From the NCBI GenBank assembly GCA_050293315.1, contig JBNKMS010000012.1, forward strand, positions 62,001-126,000: a DNA stretch of 64,000 nucleotides, in the 5' to 3' direction. Below, in pieces: positions 8,283-18,337 of this stretch (the stretch's first letter is position 1; each line of letters begins with the position of its first letter). Under the pieces are notes generated by a model. It ran no database searches. It was not told the origin of the DNA and saw only the letters and a program-made list of their open reading frames with translations. The DNA is from CBFDBF01 sp050293315 (GTDB taxonomy: Bacteria > Pseudomonadota > Gammaproteobacteria > Chromatiales > Chromatiaceae). Made by a program: the position numbers and the translations under genes.

Positions 8283-10964
8283 ATGGAATCACATTTTCTG
8301 TACCCGCTGTTCTATCCCCGCTCCATTGCCATGTTCGGCGCCAGTGACCGTACCGATACGGTCGGTGAGGTAGTCTACCGAAACCTGTTGGATTCCGAGT
8401 TTAACGGTGACATCTACGCCATCAACCCAAAACGCGACACTGTCAAAGAGCGCCCTGCGTACCCCGATATTGAATCCATCGGCAAACCGGTAGATCTTGC
8501 GGTTGTGGCCACACCGGCAAAGAGTATACCCGCCATCGTGGAGTCTTGTGGCCGCAACAACATTAAGGCGATGATCATCCTGTCGGCCGGATTTCGGGAG
8601 GTCGGTGACGCCGGCAGAAGACTAGAAGACCAGGTCCTGGAAATAGCCAGAAGTTACGGTATCCGTTTCCTCGGCCCCAACTGTTTAGGTCTGATCCGGC
8701 CGGACATCGGACTCAACGCTACCTTCGGCAACAACAACGCCCTCCCCGGCAATCTGGCACTGGTCTCTCAATCAGGGGCGCTCTGCACTGCGGTGTTGGA
8801 TTGGGCTGAGGAGAACGATATCGGCTTCTCAGCTGTTGTCTCGACCGGCATAGGAAGTGATCTGGATTTTGGAGATATCCTCGACTACCTGGTAAATGAC
8901 CCCAAGACCGGTAGTATCCTACTCTATATAGAGGGTATTAATGATGCACGCGCATTCATGAGCGGACTACGTGCCGCCGCCCGCATCAAACCGGTTATTG
9001 CCCTGAAGGTGGGGCGACACAACGCAGGGGCTGCAGCCTCCATGTCCCATACCGGCGCCCTGGTGGGTGGCGATGACGCCTTCTCCGCAGCGCTATCCCG
9101 TTCCGGTGTTTTGCGGGTGCTATCCATAAGCCAGCTATTTTCAGCGGCCCGCGCGCTCTCTTCCCGTTACCGCGGCTGCGGAGACCGGCTGGCTATAGTA
9201 ACCAACGGTGGCGGCCCCGGTGTGATGGCGGCGGATCATGCAGCCGATCTGGGTCTACAGCTTGCGCAGTTCAGCGATAAGACCATAGCTGCATTGAACA
9301 AGGTGCTACCTGCGGTCTGGTCACACAATAATCCGATGGATGTGATCGGTGACGCTACGCCGGAGCGCTACACCCAGGCGCTGGATATCTGCCTACGCGA
9401 TCCAAACGTTGATGGTGCGGTAGTCATCCTGACCCCTCAGGCCATGACTCACCCCCTGGCAGTGGCCGAGGCAGTCATAGAGCTATCGAAACAGCATGAT
9501 AAGCCAGTACTCTGCACCTGGATGGGAGGCAGCCAGATCAACCAGGCCAGACAGGCGTTCCGCAAGGCGCATATCCCTGATTTCCGTACTGTAGAGGCGG
9601 CAGTAGACGCCTTCTGGTTTCTCGCCATGTACCGCATAAACCAGAAGCTGCTGCTGCAGACTCCGGCCAAGACCTCGGCCAGCCAGGCGCCCCCCGACGC
9701 AGATGGAGCGCGATTGATTATTGAGAGCGTTTTGGCCGACAACCGCAAGGTGTTGACCGAACCGGAGTCAATCGCCCTGTTAGGCGCATTTCGTATACCG
9801 GCCGTTAGAAATGGTATAGCCCGCTCCTCCAATGAGGCACTGATACTGGCCGAGTCCATCGGCTTTCCCGTGGCCATGAAGATCCACTCCCCTGATATCA
9901 GTCACAAAAGCGATGCCGGTGGAGTACGACTCAACCTCAACAATGCGCGGGTGGTACGCAGTTCGTATCAGGAGCTGATTGAGCAGATAAAGATAACCCG
10001 ACCTAAGGCACAGATCGACGGCGTGATCGTCGAAAAGATGTATCGTAGCAATAACGGCCGCGAGCTTATGATTGGCATGGTCACAGATCCGGTGATGGGG
10101 CCGGTAATCAGTTTCGGTAGCGGCGGTACGGCAGTTGAGGTGCTGGGTGATTCGGCCGTTGCGTTACCACCGCTTAATCGTAATCTTGCTCATGAACTGG
10201 TACAGCGCACCAAGGTGTCACGCATGCTCGGCCAGTTCCGCCACATGCCACCTGCCAATGTGGATGCACTAATAGATGTTTTACTGCGTGTCTCTAACAT
10301 GGCGTGCGAGCTCCCCTGGATCAAAGAGATGGATATCAACCCACTTATCCTCGACGAACATGGCGCGGTGGCCGTGGATGCCCGCATCCGGGTGGATTTC
10401 CCGCGGGCCTCTACTGATCCCTATCACCACATGGCGATCCACCCCTATCCGGCAAGCCTACAGACCAGTTATCAACTGCCAGACGGCATCGATATCACCA
10501 TACGCCCTATCCGGCCGGAGGATGCTGAGCTAGAACAGAATTTTGTCCGCGGACTCTCTGAGGAGGCAGTACATTTCCGCTTCATGAGCTCTCTGCATAC
10601 CCTGACCCCGGAGATGCTGGTGCGCTTTACTCAGATCGATTATGACCGCGAGATGGCACTGATCGCAGTAACCGAGCATGATGGCGCAGAGGAAGAGCTT
10701 GCGGTCGGACGTTATATCACCAATATCGACCGACGTAGTTGCGAATTCGCCCTGGTGGTCTCAGATCGGTGGCAACGTAGAGGTATCGGCCATCGTCTGA
10801 TGGATATGCTTATGGAGATAGCAAGAAACCGTGGGCTTGAGGAGATGCGTGGAGAGGTGCTGAGCAACAACCATAAGATGTTAGAGCTAATGAAATCGCT
10901 CGGCTTCCGTGAGAGCATCGATCCAGAAGATCCGGGCATTAAACGCGTGGTGCGTATACTGTAG
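8283..10964 (+). CDS. Acetyl-CoA synthetase (NDP-forming)-like / GNAT protein, Pat-type lysine acetyltransferase
   Basis: An 893-aa multidomain protein: CoA-binding Rossmann domain (about 10-140), two succinyl-CoA-synthetase-like domains (150-450), ATP-grasp domain (480-700) and a C-terminal GNAT domain (735-893) with acetyl-CoA motif RWQRRGIGHRL. This is the architecture of protein lysine acetyltransferase Pat/YfiQ, which acetylates enzymes such as acetyl-CoA synthetase in response to acetyl-CoA. In the enterobacterial proteins, as I recall, the synthetase half has lost its catalytic histidine. Here the segment around His256 (MSHTGALVGGDDAF) keeps the phosphohistidine signature of active ADP-forming enzymes, so ligase activity may remain. 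It stands alone and ends at a bidirectional terminator shared with the convergent chemoreceptor. Confidence 0.9.
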   Translation: MESHFLYPLFYPRSIAMFGASDRTDTVGEVVYRNLLDSEFNGDIYAINPKRDTVKERPAYPDIESIGKPVDLAVVATPAKSIPAIVESCGRNNIKAMIILSAGFREVGDAGRRLEDQVLEIARSYGIRFLGPNCLGLIRPDIGLNATFGNNNALPGNLALVSQSGALCTAVLDWAEENDIGFSAVVSTGIGSDLDFGDILDYLVNDPKTGSILLYIEGINDARAFMSGLRAAARIKPVIALKVGRHNAGAAASMSHTGALVGGDDAFSAALSRSGVLRVLSISQLFSAARALSSRYRGCGDRLAIVTNGGGPGVMAADHAADLGLQLAQFSDKTIAALNKVLPAVWSHNNPMDVIGDATPERYTQALDICLRDPNVDGAVVILTPQAMTHPLAVAEAVIELSKQHDKPVLCTWMGGSQINQARQAFRKAHIPDFRTVEAAVDAFWFLAMYRINQKLLLQTPAKTSASQAPPDADGARLIIESVLADNRKVLTEPESIALLGAFRIPAVRNGIARSSNEALILAESIGFPVAMKIHSPDISHKSDAGGVRLNLNNARVVRSSYQELIEQIKITRPKAQIDGVIVEKMYRSNNGRELMIGMVTDPVMGPVISFGSGGTAVEVLGDSAVALPPLNRNLAHELVQRTKVSRMLGQFRHMPPANVDALIDVLLRVSNMACELPWIKEMDINPLILDEHGAVAVDARIRVDFPRASTDPYHHMAIHPYPASLQTSYQLPDGIDITIRPIRPEDAELEQNFVRGLSEEAVHFRFMSSLHTLTPEMLVRFTQIDYDREMALIAVTEHDGAEEELAVGRYITNIDRRSCEFALVVSDRWQRRGIGHRLMDMLMEIARNRGLEEMRGEVLSNNHKMLELMKSLGFRESIDPEDPGIKRVVRIL

Positions 10965-10974
10965 CCTCCAAGGA

Positions 10975-11005
10975 CCAAAAAACCCGCTCTCAGGCGGGTT
11001 CTTTG
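10975..11005. terminator. Bidirectional terminator between convergent genes
   Basis: Stem AACCCGC / GCGGGTT (10981-10987, 10994-11000) with a 6-nt loop is flanked by ACCAAAA on the left and CTTTGGT on the right, which extends the pairing and gives a short U-run in both directions. It lies 10 bp after the Pat-like stop and about 22 bp before the chemoreceptor stop. Confidence 0.85.
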
Positions 11006-11027
11006 GTTTCTGCGTAGAGGCCCTTAA

Positions 11028-13496
11028 CTAAGCGACATCCTTATGCTCCACCTCCTCCTCCAGTTGTGCCTCGTTCTGTCTGACCTCCTCCGGCTCTGAG
11101 GTCTGCGCAACAGGCTGGTCGTGGGTTGGCCCGCTCACATGAGATATATCTTCAGAGCGTCTTCTGCCACTGACCTTGAATTGATCGACATGTGACTTCA
11201 GATCATCGCCGAGACGCGCCAACATACTACTGGACTCATCCGTCTGTTCAGCGCCGGTCGCTATGGCACGCGCCTCACGGTTAGTATTATCCATATTGCG
11301 ACTGATCTCTTCAGTCACTGCCGCCTGCTCTTCTGTAGCATTGGCGATCTGAATACTCATCTCCAGCAACTTGGATACAGCCGCCTCAATTTCTGTAAAG
11401 GCATGCTGGGTTTTTTCATTAAGATCAACTGTAGACTCGAGATCAGATATATTTGCCTGCAACATCGCCGTGGTCTGCTCACTGCGCTCCTGCAGTGATG
11501 CGATAATAACATTGATCTCCTCGGCCGAGTCCTGACTTCGTTTCGCCAGAACCCTTACCTCATCGGCAACCACAGCAAAACCACGTCCCTGCTCACCGGC
11601 ACGTGCCGCCTCTATGGCTGCGTTAAGAGCAAGCAGATTGGTCTGTTCGGCAATACCCTTGATTACATCCAGCACTGTACCGACCTTCTCGCTGTCATTT
11701 TGCAGCGCATCAACAACATTTTGCGACTCGACCAAGCTATTGGATAGCCGTTGTATCGACTCGGAGCTGTCCTTCACCACTACCCGTCCAGTCTCAACAT
11801 GGGACCTGGCACCACGAGACGCATCAGCCACTGCGTTGGTATTCTGCGCCACCTCTTTTACGGTTGCCGTCATCTCTTCGACCGCGGTCGCGACCTGTTG
11901 GATCTCTGTATGCTGTCGCTCAATACCATTACGCGTATCTGTGGTAATCATAGAGAGCTCTTCAGAGGCGGTGGCAAGCTCTGTTGTCGACTCACCTATA
12001 TTGGACATGATCCCATCAAGCTTATCCACAAAGATGTTGAAGGCGCGGGCAAGCATCCCTAGCTCATCATTGGCTGAGTCGTCCAGACGCACCGTCAGAT
12101 CGCCTGAACCGGATGAGATGTCCTTCATTGATGCAACGATCCTCTCCAGAGGACGCACTATACTATTGCTGAAGGCCCACCCAAGCGCGCCACTTGCCAC
12201 CAGGAGAATAAATGCGGTTATCCACACCAGATAGATCACATAACTGTGCAAGGCATCCGCTGCTGCATGGGCTTCGGCCTCATCCTCCTCTGCCAGGATC
12301 GCCCACTTCTGGCCATTGACCTCGATCGGCTTATATGCGGAGAGCACCGGTATGCCGCGATAGTCATCGAATACAGAAAAACCCACTTGGCCACTTAGCG
12401 CACTCTTGACCCCCGGCGAATTGACTGCCATCAGGCCGATAACCGTCTGCTTGCTCTTGATCGCATCGATAGTTGCAGCATCTACGCCGCCCTTGCCGAT
12501 GGCGGCGAGGAAACCCTCTTTATCCTCTAACCAGAAACGGCTCTGGCTGCGCATCTTATAGTCAGAACCGACCAGATAGGTCTCCCCGCTCTCCCCTAAC
12601 CCTGACTCTTTCCATTTGCCGTTACCGGTCATAACGCTGTTTATCCTGTCTATAGGCAGCTGAAAGGCCAGGATGCCAATCTTCTGATCGCCATCAAAGA
12701 TCGGGGTGGCGATAAAAATGGCTGGATCCTGATAAGAGGGCAGATAGGGGGCAAAATCGGTCATGAATATTTCATCAGATGACGCCAGGCCCATGGCGCC
12801 ACGATAGGCCTCTGCCAGCCCGGTATCGGCAAATGGACCATCCTTGAGAGAGGTGGCGTAGTCCAACTCTTTAAATACGGTATAGACCACATGGCCGCTA
12901 TCCGGATCAATCAAAAATATATCGTAATAACCAAAACGCTGCTGCAACTCTCTTATAGATGGATGGTATTGTCTATGTAGTTGGGAGTAGCTGCTGCCAT
13001 CTTCGCTTGCCATCAACGCATCTTTGGAGCCCAGCGGATTAGGATTGGCCTTTATGTAGCGCTGCTGCATCATAACAGCAGCGTTATCGAGCTTGGAGAA
13101 GATCTGATCCACGTTAGGTTTTTGGCCGTTATTGCGTCCAGAGTACTCCTTTGCAAACTCTTCGACGTAATATGACTTAAGGGAGCCCTTGTCCGCTGCC
13201 ACATCTACAGCAACCTCACCCCCAAACGCCTTAAAGGCCCCAGCAAATCCCCGCATAGCATCTATCACCATCCGATCCTTGTTATAGGCCAGCGCCTGAT
13301 CACGCATGGTTTCGAAATAGTGGACGATCTGCCCGGCTCTATCTTCTCGCAATGAGACAAGATGGGCTTCAGACTGCTCCTCAAGGGCCGATTCTGCGTG
13401 ATCCACCGCTATCATCCCTAGCATCATGCTGGCAACAACGGCCGGAACTAGTGCAAGCAGTATGCTGCCATATCTGAGTTTCGTTTTGACTAACAT
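11028..13496 (-). CDS. Methyl-accepting chemotaxis protein with large periplasmic sensor
   Basis: An 822-aa transmembrane chemoreceptor. TM1 is at about residues 9-30, a periplasmic ligand-binding region of nearly 390 residues follows (probable Cache-type, judging by size and PDSGHVVYTVFKELDYATSL, which resembles Cache domains), then TM2 at about 418-442, a HAMP domain (SIVRPLERIVASMKDI) and the cytoplasmic signalling hairpin with tip IAEQTNLLALNAAIEAARAG. The C-terminus is acidic and lacks an NWETF-type receptor-modification pentapeptide. The start has GGGAG 7 nt upstream. Ligand unknown. It is monocistronic and shares its terminator with the Pat-like gene. A second, unrelated receptor lies at 31036-33300. 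Confidence 0.93.
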   Translation of the reverse strand: MLVKTKLRYGSILLALVPAVVASMMLGMIAVDHAESALEEQSEAHLVSLREDRAGQIVHYFETMRDQALAYNKDRMVIDAMRGFAGAFKAFGGEVAVDVAADKGSLKSYYVEEFAKEYSGRNNGQKPNVDQIFSKLDNAAVMMQQRYIKANPNPLGSKDALMASEDGSSYSQLHRQYHPSIRELQQRFGYYDIFLIDPDSGHVVYTVFKELDYATSLKDGPFADTGLAEAYRGAMGLASSDEIFMTDFAPYLPSYQDPAIFIATPIFDGDQKIGILAFQLPIDRINSVMTGNGKWKESGLGESGETYLVGSDYKMRSQSRFWLEDKEGFLAAIGKGGVDAATIDAIKSKQTVIGLMAVNSPGVKSALSGQVGFSVFDDYRGIPVLSAYKPIEVNGQKWAILAEEDEAEAHAAADALHSYVIYLVWITAFILLVASGALGWAFSNSIVRPLERIVASMKDISSGSGDLTVRLDDSANDELGMLARAFNIFVDKLDGIMSNIGESTTELATASEELSMITTDTRNGIERQHTEIQQVATAVEEMTATVKEVAQNTNAVADASRGARSHVETGRVVVKDSSESIQRLSNSLVESQNVVDALQNDSEKVGTVLDVIKGIAEQTNLLALNAAIEAARAGEQGRGFAVVADEVRVLAKRSQDSAEEINVIIASLQERSEQTTAMLQANISDLESTVDLNEKTQHAFTEIEAAVSKLLEMSIQIANATEEQAAVTEEISRNMDNTNREARAIATGAEQTDESSSMLARLGDDLKSHVDQFKVSGRRRSEDISHVSGPTHDQPVAQTSEPEEVRQNEAQLEEEVEHKDVA

Positions 13497-13755
13497 TTGG
13501 GGTCTCCCAGGTGATTAACTAACCTCCTAATTCCATTGGATTTATAAGTAAATCCTATGGAGGTCCTCTCTCCCCCCTCTAGCGACCGGGCAGATGGCAT
13601 CTTTAGCACTTTTTGTATATTTTTTTGGCCAGAAAAACGCACTCACAACAGGCCCTGCAGGCCGCTGCCGGTAATACCACACACATATGGGGGTTTCATT
13701 GCAGTTGGGACACGCAGGGCCGATGAGAGGGGCCTGGCGTCGGTCGAACAGTCCT

Positions 13756-16700
13756 TCAGGGAGAGGTATGGGGCAGTGGAGCCTCCGCACCGCCCTCTGT
13801 TGACGGTGCCTGATCGGCGCTATGCTCCTTTGCCAGCAGGAGATAGATCGACGGCAGTACGAAGAGGGTAAAGATGGTGCCGACGGTCATACCGCCCACC
13901 AACACCAGGCCGATGGAGTTGCGGGCCGCCGCTCCCGCCCCGGTCACCAGGGTCAGTGGGAAGTGCCCGGCCACCGTAGCCACAGTGGTCATCAGTACCG
14001 GACGCAGCCTGGTCATGGAGGCCTCACGGATCGCCTCCAGCTTGGAGTGGCCCTGCTCTTGCAGCTTGTTGGCGAACTCGACTATGAGTATGCCATTCTT
14101 CGCGATCAACCCGACCAGGGTGACCATACCGACCTGGGCATATATGTTGAGAGTTGTGGTCCAGCTGTTGGTCCAGAAGGGCATGTTGGGATTGGGCATC
14201 TTCAGGAAGGTGAAGAGCAGTGCCCCAAACATGGCCAGGGGTACAGAGCCGAACAGGATGATGCAAGGATCACGGAAGGAGTTGAACTGCACCGCCAGCG
14301 CCAGAAAGATCAAGACGATGGCGAGCGCAAACGCGGGCAGAAACTTGTTCCCTTCCTGCCGTAGTTGGCGAGACTCCCCGGTGTAGTCGATGGTGTAGCC
14401 TGGTGGCAGTATCTCACGCGCGGCATCCTCCAGTACGGTAAGAGCCTGATCGAGGGTGCGGTTGGTCATACCGGACAGTTTGACTGCATTGAGCTGCTGA
14501 AAACGGTTAAGTGAGCGGGGGACGGTCCGGTTCTCTATGTGTGCCACGCTGCTTAACGGAATCAGTTGCTCTTCAGGCCCATTAATGTAGATATTGGTTA
14601 GCTGCTCCGGATTGAGGCGCTGGCTGCGTTCGATCTGCGGGATCACCTTGTAGCTGCGGCCGGCGATGTTGAAGCGGTTGACAAAGTTACCGCCGAGGGC
14701 CGCGGCCATATCCGCGCCCACCTGGTTCAGGCTGAGCCCGAGGGCGCCGATCTTGTCACGATCCAGAACCACCTGTGCCTCCGGTTGATCATATTTCAGG
14801 TCTATCTGCGGCGGAAAGTGGAACATTCCGCTCATGGCCGCCTTCATCTGAATCTGTTGGGCAAACCCGAGCAGCTGCTTGGCATCCGCAGTGGAGGCGA
14901 TGATGAATTCGACCGGGAAGTTGCTGCCCCCCGGCAGCGCGGGCGGCGTGGTCGCAAATATCTGGAATCCGGGGATCTGTGAGAGCTTACCCTGTATCTC
15001 CGGCACTATCTCAAACACCGTGCGCTCACGCGGCGCATGCCATGGCTTAACCACCATGCCGGAGAAGCCGTCGGTGTCATAGGCCGCGCCTACAGATGGC
15101 GCAAACAGGATCTGGAAGGTCAGATCGGCCTCCGGGGTACTAAGAAAGGCCTTCTCCACCGCGCGGCCGAAAAACTCTTTCTGATCTGCGGATGCATTGG
15201 CCGGCGCGTTGATGATGCCAAAGATTACGCTTTGATCCTCGCTCGGCGCCAACTCCTTCGGCGACATGCTGTAAAGAGGAAATGCCATCAGCGAGACAGC
15301 GACCCATATCGCATAGACGTAAGGACGCACCTGCAGGGTCTTGCCGATCAGCTCACCATAGGCCTGGCGCAGGCGGTCAAAGTGGTGGTTGACCCAACCG
15401 GTGAAGCCGCGCTCTTCGGCAGCGGCGCTACGTAGCATATGGGATGACATCATCGGTGACAGGGTCAGCGCGACGATACCGGAGATGGTCACCGTTCCTG
15501 CCAGGGTCAGGGCGAACTCACGGAACAGGGAGCCGGTAAGACCGCCCTGCAGGGCGACCGGCATATAGACCGCCGCCAGGGTGAAGGTCATGGCGATAAC
15601 CGGTCCCACCAGTTCCCGCGCCCCCAACAGCGACGCCTCCAGCTTGTTGCGCCCCTCCCGCAGGTGGCGCTCGATGTTCTCCACCACCACGATGGCGTCA
15701 TCCACCACCAGACCGACCGAGAGCACGATTGCCAGCAGGGTAAGCAGGTTCAGGGTAAAGCCGAAGACCTGCATCAGAAAGATGCTGCCGATCAGCGAGA
15801 CAGGTATCGCGATAGTGGGGACCATCGCGGAACGCAGAGAGCCGAGAAACAGGAAGATAACAATAATGACGATTATCAGGGTATCGGCCAGGGTCTTGGT
15901 CACCTCGATGATAGCATTAGAGATATATTCCGATGCGTCGTAACCTATATTGACCTCAAGGCCGGTCGGCAGGTCACGGGCAATCGCATCTATCTCAACC
16001 CGTATCAGCTTTACGACATCTATGGTGTTGGCACTTGGTAGCGGAAAAATGCCCATAAACACGGCCGTCTGGCCAGAGTAGCGCACCGCTGTATCGTAAT
16101 CCTCGGCACCAAGATCGACATCGGCTATATCTTTTAGCCGCACCACGCTGTCATCTTTCTGGTAGACCACCAAGCGTTCAAACTCCTCCACCGAATGCAG
16201 GTCGGTATTGGCGGTCAGGGTGACCTGCACCAGAGATCCTTTAGTGCTACCGACTGCAGCGAGAAAGTTGTTGGCGGCCAGGGCCTGACGCACCTGCGCC
16301 GGGCTCACATGCATTGCCGCCATCTTGTCCGGTTTAAGCCAGATACGCATGGCAGAGGTGCGCGCACCAAGCACGGCCGCCCTCTGCACTCCAGCAACCG
16401 CTGCCAGGCGTGGCTGCACAACGCGGATAAGATAGTCGGTGATCTCGGCCTGCGAGAGTATGTCGGAGGCGAAGCTAATATAGGCGGAGGCGAAACGGGA
16501 GTCCGCCGACTGTACCGAGATCGCCGGCACCTGCGCCTCCGCCGGCAGGTCGTTGCGCACCTGGTTTACCTTGGCGGTGATCTCCGCCAATGCCTTGGTC
16601 GGATCGTAGTTCAGCTTAAGACGGGCGTTGACCGTGGAGAACCCCTGCAGGCTCTTCGATTCGATATAGTCGATACCATCGGCCGATGCGATGGCCTGCT

Positions 16701-16914
16701 CCAGCGGCGTGGTAATAAAGCCGCGCACCAGCTCTGCACTGGCACCCACATAGACCGTTGAGATGTTTACCGAGGCGTTATCGCTACGTGGATACTGCCG
16801 TATGTTAAGCGAGTTCCAGGCCTGTATCCCGGCGATGACAATCAATAGATTGACCACGATGGCAAGCACCGGGCGCTGAATAAACAGATCAGTAAAGGCC
16901 TTCGTTGCGCGCAT
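13756..16914 (-). CDS. RND efflux pump permease (HAE1 family)
   Basis: Inner-membrane proton-driven exporter of the AcrB/MexB superfamily, 1052 aa from ATG 16914. Typical layout: TM1 (RPVLAIVVNLLIVIAGIQAW), periplasmic pore and docking domains, TM block with the proton-relay pair in GLVVDDAIVVVENIERHLREG, second periplasmic loop, and final TM block with NGILIVEFANKLQEQG. A longer frame to 16971 would overlap the adaptor by more than 50 bp, and family proteins begin near KAFTDLFIQRPVLA, so 16914 is preferred; that ATG is 1 nt after the adaptor stop, implying translational coupling. Substrates cannot be predicted. No outer-membrane factor is adjacent. Confidence 0.95.
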   Translation of the reverse strand: MRATKAFTDLFIQRPVLAIVVNLLIVIAGIQAWNSLNIRQYPRSDNASVNISTVYVGASAELVRGFITTPLEQAIASADGIDYIESKSLQGFSTVNARLKLNYDPTKALAEITAKVNQVRNDLPAEAQVPAISVQSADSRFASAYISFASDILSQAEITDYLIRVVQPRLAAVAGVQRAAVLGARTSAMRIWLKPDKMAAMHVSPAQVRQALAANNFLAAVGSTKGSLVQVTLTANTDLHSVEEFERLVVYQKDDSVVRLKDIADVDLGAEDYDTAVRYSGQTAVFMGIFPLPSANTIDVVKLIRVEIDAIARDLPTGLEVNIGYDASEYISNAIIEVTKTLADTLIIVIIVIFLFLGSLRSAMVPTIAIPVSLIGSIFLMQVFGFTLNLLTLLAIVLSVGLVVDDAIVVVENIERHLREGRNKLEASLLGARELVGPVIAMTFTLAAVYMPVALQGGLTGSLFREFALTLAGTVTISGIVALTLSPMMSSHMLRSAAAEERGFTGWVNHHFDRLRQAYGELIGKTLQVRPYVYAIWVAVSLMAFPLYSMSPKELAPSEDQSVIFGIINAPANASADQKEFFGRAVEKAFLSTPEADLTFQILFAPSVGAAYDTDGFSGMVVKPWHAPRERTVFEIVPEIQGKLSQIPGFQIFATTPPALPGGSNFPVEFIIASTADAKQLLGFAQQIQMKAAMSGMFHFPPQIDLKYDQPEAQVVLDRDKIGALGLSLNQVGADMAAALGGNFVNRFNIAGRSYKVIPQIERSQRLNPEQLTNIYINGPEEQLIPLSSVAHIENRTVPRSLNRFQQLNAVKLSGMTNRTLDQALTVLEDAAREILPPGYTIDYTGESRQLRQEGNKFLPAFALAIVLIFLALAVQFNSFRDPCIILFGSVPLAMFGALLFTFLKMPNPNMPFWTNSWTTTLNIYAQVGMVTLVGLIAKNGILIVEFANKLQEQGHSKLEAIREASMTRLRPVLMTTVATVAGHFPLTLVTGAGAAARNSIGLVLVGGMTVGTIFTLFVLPSIYLLLAKEHSADQAPSTEGGAEAPLPHTSP

Positions 16915-16915
16915 C

Positions 16916-18091
16916 TTATTTATTCGGCGGCGTAGGCGCCATCTGCGCGTCTGGTGCCAGGGCGTTATCAATCACCACGGCCATCTTTGGCCTCAGCTTG
17001 AACACCCCGCTGGTTACCACGGTCTCACCCTCCTTCAGACCATCGGTTACGGAGACGAAGTCGCCACGGGCATCGCCCAGGCGGATGATCTGTTGACGCA
17101 GAATCCGCTGCACCTCACCGCCCTCCTCATCCTTCACCTCATCAACCACAAAGACCGTATCGCCGTAGGGGGCGTAGAGTACCGCCGTCGCCGGTATGAA
17201 GAGCACCTTCTCGGTATCCAGCAGCACTACCTCAACATTGGCAAACATGCCGGAGCGCAACTGTTCGCCCTCATTAGACAATACCGCCCGCACCCGCACG
17301 TTGCGCGTCACCTGGTCCACCTCAGGATTGACCGCGATTATCTTTCCCTCGAACACCTCTCCCGGCGCCGCATCGGTGGTAACGTTGACCGTGAGTCCTG
17401 GCTGCAGAACGGCAAATTGCTGTTGTGGCAACGAGAAGTCTACATAGATTGGGGCTATGGTCTGGAGAGCCACTATAGGAGTCCCCTGCTGGACGGTCTC
17501 TCCAAGATTAACCTGGCGTAGCCCCAGCTGGCCGGCAAAGGGGGCGCTTATGGTCTTTTTAGCTATGGCCGCACGCACGTTGTCCACCTGGGCGGTGGCC
17601 TGCTCATAGTTGGCCTCAGCAGTGTCCAGAGCTGACTGGGATACGGTCTTGTTTTTACGCAGGTTGCGGTTGCGATCCAGATTTATACGCGCCAGCTTGG
17701 CTGCCGCCTCGGCCGAGCGCAGCTGCGCCTCTTCAGCGGACGTATCAACACGCACCAGCAGGTCACCAGCCGCAACCCGGTCGCCCGACTCGAAGGCGAT
17801 CTCTACAATCTTGCCGCTCAATTCGGCACTGACCGTAACACCCTGCACGGCAGCCAGCGAGCCGATAGCGCTAACTGTGCGCTGCCAACTCTCCTTACGG
17901 GCAACATCTGCGGTCACCGTTTGCGGCGGCATATGCATCTGTGCCGAACCCATAATTACAAACTGGGTTATTTTGATAAGGGCAGGCAGGCCTATCAGAA
18001 CAGCCAATCCGGCCAGAGTGAGCGCCAACTTCCTGGGGATTTTAGGCAGTTGGCTGGGAATTTTAATGGGGATTTTGATGGGAATTTTCAT
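16916..18091 (-). CDS. RND efflux periplasmic adaptor (membrane fusion protein)
   Basis: A 391-aa AcrA/MexA-type adaptor linking the downstream RND pump to an outer-membrane channel. N-terminal anchor at about 23-52 (ALTLAGLAVLIGLPALIK), lipoyl halves around AELSGKIVEIAFESGDRV and KTISAPFAGQLGLRQVN, an alpha-hairpin between them (about residues 110-170), then beta-barrel and membrane-proximal domains. The first dozen residues are a repeat (MKIPIKIPIKIP) that matches a short tandem DNA repeat at 18056-18091; this could change length by slippage with little effect on the frame. First gene of a two-gene minus-strand operon. Confidence 0.94.
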   Translation of the reverse strand: MKIPIKIPIKIPSQLPKIPRKLALTLAGLAVLIGLPALIKITQFVIMGSAQMHMPPQTVTADVARKESWQRTVSAIGSLAAVQGVTVSAELSGKIVEIAFESGDRVAAGDLLVRVDTSAEEAQLRSAEAAAKLARINLDRNRNLRKNKTVSQSALDTAEANYEQATAQVDNVRAAIAKKTISAPFAGQLGLRQVNLGETVQQGTPIVALQTIAPIYVDFSLPQQQFAVLQPGLTVNVTTDAAPGEVFEGKIIAVNPEVDQVTRNVRVRAVLSNEGEQLRSGMFANVEVVLLDTEKVLFIPATAVLYAPYGDTVFVVDEVKDEEGGEVQRILRQQIIRLGDARGDFVSVTDGLKEGETVVTSGVFKLRPKMAVVIDNALAPDAQMAPTPPNK

Positions 18092-18337
18092 CTAACCGGT
18101 GCTATCGATGGTACAAAAAAGGGCTCCATTTGCGGCAACGACACTGTACGCCATCAGCCAACCCTGCATACTTTACCATCTAATCAAGTATGGACGAAAA
18201 TAACTTCGTAACAAACTGTATCAAACCCTAAATTTTACCCCTTTTTATTGCAAATCGACTCGATGGTGACACGATTAAGTAAATAGCAGGCATCCAGGGC
18301 AATCCCCGTCACGCCAACAGCGATCGTTCCATAACTA

